From positions 1 through 45,734 of IMG/VR virus record IMGVR_UViG_3300025102_000062: a stretch of DNA of 45,734 nucleotides; one strand, given 5' to 3'. Below are positions 40,901-45,734 of the stretch, one piece after another. This DNA is from a virus. Numbering within the stretch: the first letter of the stretch is position 1; every line of letters starts with the position of its first letter. Position numbers and translations under genes: made by a program. Under the pieces are notes generated by a model. That model worked only from the letters and a program-made list of their open reading frames with translations. It made no database searches and was not told the DNA's origin.

Positions 40901-43900
40901 TAAAGTAAGAAAACTTTTGGTCAATTTTTTTAATTTGTTTTTCTGCTTCTACAAATCTTTTTTGCAAATCTAATAACTCCTCAGGAGTTGTATTACCTTT
41001 CTTAGGACCTTGACCATCTTCTCCTAAGTTATGTTTTATTGCTGCATACTCCCAAATAGTATTACCGTGTTCTTTATATCCTTTTTGAGATTCATTTAAT
41101 ACCTTTTTAGCAAATCCAATAAACTTAGTATTAAAATCATTTAACTGATTTGCACTCACGTGTTGTTTGTAAATTAAATCTGCTACAGTTTTTAAAGTAG
41201 ATGTAGGAACAGTAATACCATATTCTTCCATTTGACCTGTTTTTTCATTGAATTTTACAACACGATCAAATTGTAGTCGTTGTTCAAATGGAGCAATCTC
41301 TTTATCTAATCTTTGAAATATACCTAATATTTGGTCTAATTTTTTAGGATCTCTTAAATGTGCTTGCAAAGGATTTAATCTGTTTATTTCGTTAGTAATT
41401 AAATCAGATAATCTATTTACTTCTAATTCTTGTATGTGTGGAAACTTATTGTTTGCTTTTTCAAATTTTTCTCTACTATCAAATCTTTGAACACGTTTAG
41501 TTTTTTCATTAATAGAGTATATAATTTTATCAGAATCTTTTAATAGCATACCTTCTGTTTTGTCTGCAAGTTTATCTATATTACTTCTATTACCACTTAT
41601 CCAAGAACTTACATATTTCTCATAATTTTTTACCAAAGTATTAAAAGCAGCTTCATTCATACCAGTAATATTCTTAGTATTTTCTTTTACATACTCATCA
41701 AATGTTTTTAAGGGAACATCTTTGGTAATATCTGCGTATAAAGTATCTTGTGCCTCTTGAATTAATTCTTTATTTCTTTTAACCTGATCAATAAGATTAT
41801 CTTTATTGTATTTATTTCTCATTGCTTTCATAAAGAAATTAAATCTTAATCCGTCTACGTTTTGTATAAAATCACTCTTACGATCTATTCTCTTTAAAAA
41901 GAATGCATATTCACTAGGTAAATTAAATATAAATTTTTGATTACCTCCCACAGTAGTTGCATATATTAACTCTTTAAAATCAGTAAGATTCTTTCTCATT
42001 GTTTCTGTTTGAGTTTTTTGTAAAGGTTCTAATGTTGCAATCAAATTATCTAACTTTTTAGGATCAGTAAGAACATCTAAGTCAATTAAATCAGGAACCA
42101 TTTTCTTTGTACGTAGTACAACAGGTTTAGATGTGTCAGCATTTATTTTAGATTGAGTACCATTTGCTGGTTCAGTAAATTGATCCATAGCTGCTTGTTC
42201 AAATGAATCTAAATCTAACATATCTCTAATATCTTGTATACGTTTAGTTCTATCCTGCTGTGCAACCTTTAATACTTCGTATCTAGCATTAGACATATAT
42301 TTTTTATTTCTAGGTCTTATAGCCCATGTTTGTTCTTTATCTGGTAGTAAACCAGTAAATTCTGACTGCAGCTTTCCACGTTCTTTATATAAATTTTCTA
42401 ATTCTGTATCTTTATTAAAAAATTCACCACGTTTTTCAAATTCCATTTTAGTTTTTACTAATTGTTTAATTGAATTATTTATTTGATTTAAACGATCAAA
42501 ACGATTTTCTGCTCTAAATCCAATAAAATCTTTTTTAACTACAGGTGTAGCTATATAAAATACATCAAACAAATCTTCTACTTCTCTTCTAGCTCTTTCT
42601 GGTAACGGATCTCCTATCTGTTTTCTTCTTTTAGATAGTTTAGTTAATTCTGTTTCTAATATACTTTTAGTAAGAGCTATTTGATCACCATAAGAACGTT
42701 TATTGTTTTTCTTGTAAAACTTTTGATTGTTATCAAACGCTTGATAAATTCTATTACGCTGTTCAAATGTTAACTCTACTACCTGTGTAATAAAATTATC
42801 TACAGATTCAGGTGACATTTCTAATTCTTTTATTGCATAATCTTTGAACTCCTGAGATCTTACAAGAGCATTTGATAAATCAACAACATTATTTAGTTTG
42901 TTCCATAAAAATACTTCATAGTCTAAAATATTATTAAACTCTTTTTCTGTTAACCCTTCCATAAAATTTTCTTTAAAATCTTTTAAACCAACCTTTTTAT
43001 ATATAGGATGTTCTGATATTTGTTTAGATAAATCTCTTAAAAATGAAATACTTTGTTCTTTGCTAAACACATTCCAAGGATTTAACTCTAAACGTAAACC
43101 ATTGTATTGTTCTGCAATTAAACCTAAATGACTTCGAGTTCCTTCTGTCTTATCTAGGTAATTAATAACAGTTTCTTGTATATCTAAAGGCATATCTGTT
43201 TTACGTTGTTGTCCAAATATAAGTTTATGCATATTTTTTATAGCCTGCCTTCTAGCTTCTAGCTCACCTGTTTGTGCACCTTCATACATCCATTCATATC
43301 TAGCACGCATATTTCTTAAAGAAACTATAGGTAAATCTATATTTGACAAGTCTGCTGCATCAATATAAGTATTTAATAAAACATTTCTATCTACAGTAAG
43401 CTGATCAAAAGCATCTTTATATCTTTCTTTTAATGCTATTCTATCAATACCAGTACGAACTGTACTATCTTCTAACTGTTTATTTATATCTAACTCTAAA
43501 GAAATAAGATTTACTCCATTAGTAATTAAACCAATAGAGTCTTGTGCCATTGTAGATATTTTACCATTAAACAATTTTGCATTAGTATCTAATATATCAG
43601 CTAAATGTTCACCTCTAGTTTTTGTTTGACCAGGTTCTGCATTAGCTAACTCTCTACCAATATCTGCATCTTTAAGATCTACTGTATCTTTTTTACCATT
43701 TTTAGTTCTAACAAGCTGATCTTGTACCTGTGATTGTTTGTAAGCATTTGTTAATTCGGAAGGTAATCCCCAAAACATATGTGCTGAGTCAATATCTTTA
43801 TCAGCACCAGACATCATAAAATCATTGTATTCATTGGTAATTAAAGATATACCTTTACGAGTTTTAGCAAACCCTACAAATTCACCAATACGCATACCAC

Positions 43901-45734
43901 CATTACTAATCATAGGCGATCTTACATAGGCTACGCTTGTTCTAATTTTTTCATACTCTGCAAAATTTTGTTTAGCTAATCTAGACTTTGGATTCTCTTT
44001 CATTGTAACCCAAGTGTCCCAAAATTTACCAAGAGTCATTGTTTGTTCGTTTTTTAATCCTTCATATACAGTTACTTTCAATACATCTCTCGCACCCTCG
44101 TTTAGCATAAATTCGTTGTTTGCTAGGCCTTTCTTTGCTTTAGAGTACTTTTGCTTACGTTGACTAATTAAAATGTCATATAGGCCTAATTTAGAGCTAT
44201 ATGAGTGCCTAATACGTGGTCTAGTTAACCTTTTAGATACATATTGTTGTATTCTTTCATTAATATACTCTCTAACTCCAGGTCTTAAATAAGTACCAGG
44301 ATCAAACCCAGTATCAATTAAATAATCTTCTATAAGTTGTCTGTTGTAAGTATTTTGACGATAGTCATTCCATTCTTGCATTAGTTGTTTATCAAAATCA
44401 GATAATCGTTCTATTTCAAATATTTGTTTAATAATACTTTGAGCAGCTTTACTATCAGGTTTTTCAAATAAAATTTTATCTAATACACGAATACTTACAT
44501 CATCTATTTTTACACTAAGTTCTTTTTCTGCAACAAAATCTTTTTCTGCCTGCATAGTTTCTTTTGCTTTACCTACTGCTGCCTCAGCTACAAATTTTTC
44601 CCACCTTCCCCAAAACTTACTACCAATGTCTGTGTTAGGGTCCATTTCAAATGTATTAGTATTAGCAATAATCTGCTGTAGTAGTTTTTGATTACCTATC
44701 TTACTAAAGTTTTCATAAACATTTAAATTTAAATAGTTATCTTCTATACGTGATTGAAACTTATTTAGTTTACCAACTAATTCTATTTCACCAGTTTTTT
44801 CGTTAAATTTTATTTTAGTTGGTTTTACTCCAACAGATTCTTTTATACCACTTACATAATGTATTTTATCTATACCGTGTTTATCTGCAAACTTTTGCCA
44901 TATACTATCCATTACAAAATCAGCAGTCTTATTAATTACCTGACCTCTACCCTGATCCATATTCGGTCTAAACAGTCCTAGTGTTTTCATAACACCAGTT
45001 TCAGGGTTATATCCATATCGTTCTAATACAATATTAAATATTTTTTGATTAGTTAATGTGGCACCATCTGTACCTGAATTGTTTTCTTTTAATGCTTTAC
45101 CCATATTTTTAATACTACTAGGTAAATCTTCAATAACAATATGTTGAAATTCAGCATCTTGAAACACATCTTCAGATTTTTTTCTAAGTGATTGAAAATC
45201 AACAAACTCAGGTATCTTTCTTAGTTTGGTAAAAGATAACTCTTCAAAAGATGCTTGTTTTTTATAACTACCTGACTCTATACTATCTAATACTTTTTGA
45301 TTATGCTCTTCTACTCTAAGCATTAAACTTTCATTATCTTTTATAAAACGATCTATATTATTATTATTTGTAGTACTCGCTCTCTTACCAGATAAGTTTA
45401 AATAAGTTCTCTCAACATTATATCCAAGATATATATCTCCATAAGTAGCTTTATCTATAAACAATTTAATTGACTCTACATCTAATGGTAATGTAACCTC
45501 ACTAAAACGTTTATTTGAACTTAATTCTTCTGCTTCTAAAAATCTTACTCTTTGTAATTGTTTAAGATTTTTAAAATAACTAGGATCTAATGCTATCTCA
45601 ATACCAGAATGATGTTTAGTACGTTTTTGAAACTTAGTTAAATTTGTATATGGCTCACTTTTTATCCAATTAGGTATTTCTTCTAAAATTTTAGCTCTAG
45701 TTATTTGTTGCCTAGATATAGTTCCTGTTTCTAT
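37878..45734 (-). CDS. Giant virion protein, C-terminal part; putative two-barrel virion RNA polymerase
   Basis: The frame is open from the window end to TGA 37880-37878. TTG 45464 is only the first start-like codon after the edge, not the real start; numbering here is for the joined 3456-residue protein. Motifs seen in order: TDGAT at 1060-1064 (45066-45068 is the Asp codon), a Gly/Arg/Lys stretch ending near Lys1107, RSP at 1443-1445, GADKDIDSAHM around 1481-1491 with Asp1483, 1485 and 1487 (43788-43802), a P-S-E triplet about ten residues later, and AQDSIG with Q1569-D1570. This order resembles the beta-like then beta-prime-like double-psi barrels of single-chain RNA polymerases, where D-x-D-x-D binds the catalytic magnesium and NADFDGD...QD is the bacterial form. 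The Lys and Ile in DKDID differ from the common DFDGD. Long helical regions follow, and a hydrophobic segment lies near 3313-3335. Function is inferred from motifs only; the alternative is a plain ejection protein with chance motifs. Confidence 0.65.
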   Translation of the reverse strand: METGTISRQQITRAKILEEIPNWIKSEPYTNLTKFQKRTKHHSGIEIALDPSYFKNLKQLQRVRFLEAEELSSNKRFSEVTLPLDVESIKLFIDKATYGDIYLGYNVERTYLNLSGKRASTTNNNNIDRFIKDNESLMLRVEEHNQKVLDSIESGSYKKQASFEELSFTKLRKIPEFVDFQSLRKKSEDVFQDAEFQHIVIEDLPSSIKNMGKALKENNSGTDGATLTNQKIFNIVLERYGYNPETGVMKTLGLFRPNMDQGRGQVINKTADFVMDSIWQKFADKHGIDKIHYVSGIKESVGVKPTKIKFNEKTGEIELVGKLNKFQSRIEDNYLNLNVYENFSKIGNQKLLQQIIANTNTFEMDPNTDIGSKFWGRWEKFVAEAAVGKAKETMQAEKDFVAEKELSVKIDDVSIRVLDKILFEKPDSKAAQSIIKQIFEIERLSDFDKQLMQEWNDYRQNTYNRQLIEDYLIDTGFDPGTYLRPGVREYINERIQQYVSKRLTRPRIRHSYSSKLGLYDILISQRKQKYSKAKKGLANNEFMLNEGARDVLKVTVYEGLKNEQTMTLGKFWDTWVTMKENPKSRLAKQNFAEYEKIRTSVAYVRSPMISNGGMRIGEFVGFAKTRKGISLITNEYNDFMMSGADKDIDSAHMFWGLPSELTNAYKQSQVQDQLVRTKNGKKDTVDLKDADIGRELANAEPGQTKTRGEHLADILDTNAKLFNGKISTMAQDSIGLITNGVNLISLELDINKQLEDSTVRTGIDRIALKERYKDAFDQLTVDRNVLLNTYIDAADLSNIDLPIVSLRNMRARYEWMYEGAQTGELEARRQAIKNMHKLIFGQQRKTDMPLDIQETVINYLDKTEGTRSHLGLIAEQYNGLRLELNPWNVFSKEQSISFLRDLSKQISEHPIYKKVGLKDFKENFMEGLTEKEFNNILDYEVFLWNKLNNVVDLSNALVRSQEFKDYAIKELEMSPESVDNFITQVVELTFEQRNRIYQAFDNNQKFYKKNNKRSYGDQIALTKSILETELTKLSKRRKQIGDPLPERARREVEDLFDVFYIATPVVKKDFIGFRAENRFDRLNQINNSIKQLVKTKMEFEKRGEFFNKDTELENLYKERGKLQSEFTGLLPDKEQTWAIRPRNKKYMSNARYEVLKVAQQDRTKRIQDIRDMLDLDSFEQAAMDQFTEPANGTQSKINADTSKPVVLRTKKMVPDLIDLDVLTDPKKLDNLIATLEPLQKTQTETMRKNLTDFKELIYATTVGGNQKFIFNLPSEYAFFLKRIDRKSDFIQNVDGLRFNFFMKAMRNKYNKDNLIDQVKRNKELIQEAQDTLYADITKDVPLKTFDEYVKENTKNITGMNEAAFNTLVKNYEKYVSSWISGNRSNIDKLADKTEGMLLKDSDKIIYSINEKTKRVQRFDSREKFEKANNKFPHIQELEVNRLSDLITNEINRLNPLQAHLRDPKKLDQILGIFQRLDKEIAPFEQRLQFDRVVKFNEKTGQMEEYGITVPTSTLKTVADLIYKQHVSANQLNDFNTKFIGFAKKVLNESQKGYKEHGNTIWEYAAIKHNLGEDGQGPKKGNTTPEELLDLQKRFVEAEKQIKKIDQKFSYFNESGKKEFVSAIEYADVVRTKVIQPLMESALNGIIKSNHKKIASYFDNQTVLPLEYLPQTMLLEGHPKFWQQELGRMFLNKYGMIELRRLLWFDKTVRLSQDKQSGPEILKNHFHYDDMVWIRFHLNLRDHMMDKYSEYITKGGSLNWKAMEATKVKVGNKKISIAEKARRDIAKFTGKYQEWSSEVGKFQEDGVSDRYYPHMGQKDTAKNREILENEWLASEKKRIMAKTNPDQLLDANLRNDVKYKQISFEEAKKIEFNRLASRFLGENKFENPFIDKDAMDMLNQSTSRKGKNPYPGMGNSTHARSRLERAMPGWRSDGNVPLDYYNSLTRGLMQNIGAMYSRIYLDKFLYQSLQNPQMKDNARMWHQTMIDYTRGYMGFPSTRILEIHGVSKKEMALLKEWQAAGFDQAWKVGKLGPVEKKLLYDLEQQSIPTLSEQRMQKKKFIVEQYRFNSKKIKELNNELRDKKTSKERKEDIKIEVEELNARMFKASKQKFNRWMDKTTKKNLNDFIKDENIDRLNISKTPRQWFSDESVGNVMLKTENAISNVYGKITGKKLFKQLPDDIQLRHKALVDRAQYISDLEGRFELLSLLFSPKATITNAYGGYQNIITDTGFEHFFKAFDEKYLINEVFRGQKFKLFNPTTGRYELRELKNKADVHEMIDTLGLLEGNLLQELTYLQANEPANAKKFLTELVKKVTAHTRAERLFGNSKEVNEKIEEYTKKQVNELAKQYNVDKKIMEIGSIFMSTSEKHLRRKAFLAHYLKAREIYSGLEGNIEVTDEFLIDSARKGVEGSQFIYHATYRPNFSNTAFGRIMTRFQPYAWNSVRRRKVAFEDMMAAEGHPGFEVTKRFQRQVANDMMTMSLATLFAYSVFEYALSPPMSWMKETAEFMFGDEETRKKAFFNQYPIQALAPLQIITPPASRFILPHINGIVNRDYEAFWKYTAWTYLPFGRGLRDMYKTFDNPRYAVEYTTGLPYNSFKWHLAKVKRQAEDREINEDPTT
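45584..45734. repeat. Terminal direct repeat, right copy (pairs with 1-151)
   Basis: This is the second copy of the 151-base overlap described at the left end. It keeps the giant gene in frame across the junction and sets the unique circle length at 45,583 bp. It carries A at 45608 where the left copy has T. Confidence 0.95.

Noticed and set aside
45462-45464. TTG 45464 as the start of a 2528-residue protein
   Set aside because: The frame is open upstream to the window end and continues in phase from the window start to ATG 2665.
37878-45734. N4/T7-type single-subunit RNA polymerase in the giant protein
   Set aside because: I did not see the expected motif B (RxxxKxxxxxxxYG) and motif C (HDS) in suitable order; the two-barrel motif set fits better.
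1-45734. Temperate lifestyle (integrase, excisionase, CI-type repressor)
   Set aside because: No tyrosine or serine recombinase motif or classical repressor was found on either strand; small unknown proteins leave slight doubt.

Overview
The window is essentially one complete genome of an AT-rich, tailed double-stranded DNA phage, probably a podovirus. The first 151 bases recur as the last 151 bases with one mismatch, so the molecule closes into a circle of about 45,583 bp. The gene order (terminase, P22-like portal, scaffold, capsid, neck, fibres, lysis and ejection proteins), the short marine-phage-type basic proteins and the Ig/S74-type fibres suggest an aquatic virus of a Gram-negative bacterium. 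A GH24 lysozyme and a Sec-type signal peptide fit that. The host cannot be named from sequence alone. I see no integrase, repressor, tRNA, CRISPR array or insertion sequence, so a lytic lifestyle is the simplest reading.

Layout: one leftward (minus) block runs from about 27.6 kb down to position 1 and, through the circular junction, on to 37.9 kb. In transcription order it holds two small genes, a putative small terminase and the large terminase (27.6-24.8 kb). A clear sigma70-type promoter and a hidden small gene precede portal, scaffold and major capsid (24.7-19.9 kb), and a strong terminator-like hairpin follows. Neck and tail genes come next (19.9-17.6 kb), then two fibre proteins, one with a C-terminal S74 chaperone, and a tail-type protein carrying a Hint domain (17.6-11.8 kb). 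A mixed accessory/lysis stretch contains a membrane coiled-coil protein, a thioredoxin fold without catalytic cysteines, a coiled-coil protein and a metallophosphoesterase (11.8-9.8 kb). Then come an 815-residue tail protein, a run of six tiny Lys/Arg-rich genes with chained stop/start codons, and a T4-type lysozyme. The block ends with three likely internal virion/ejection genes, the last of which encodes a 3456-residue giant protein.

A rightward (plus) block from 27.8 to 37.9 kb carries early/replication genes: many small unknown proteins, an Erf-like annealing candidate, an SSB-like protein with an acidic FPF tail, a fused archaeo-eukaryotic-type primase and DnaB-like helicase, and a PD-(D/E)XK nuclease. 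No DNA polymerase and no T7-type RNA polymerase were recognised, so replication presumably borrows the host polymerase.

The most striking observation is that the giant protein, about 23 percent of the genome, appears to contain the catalytic core of a two-barrel RNA polymerase: a TDG motif at residues 1060-1062, an RSP motif, an A-D-K-D-I-D motif at 1482-1487 and a QD motif at 1569-1570, in the order used by single-chain two-barrel polymerases such as the crAss-like phage virion enzyme. The plus block lacks a convincing sigma70 promoter at its head. Its intergenic gaps instead hold strong hairpins, several with a 6-bp stem and a 3-nt loop, which could be recognition sites for such an injected enzyme or structured RNAs. 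This link is inference and is the main hypothesis to test.
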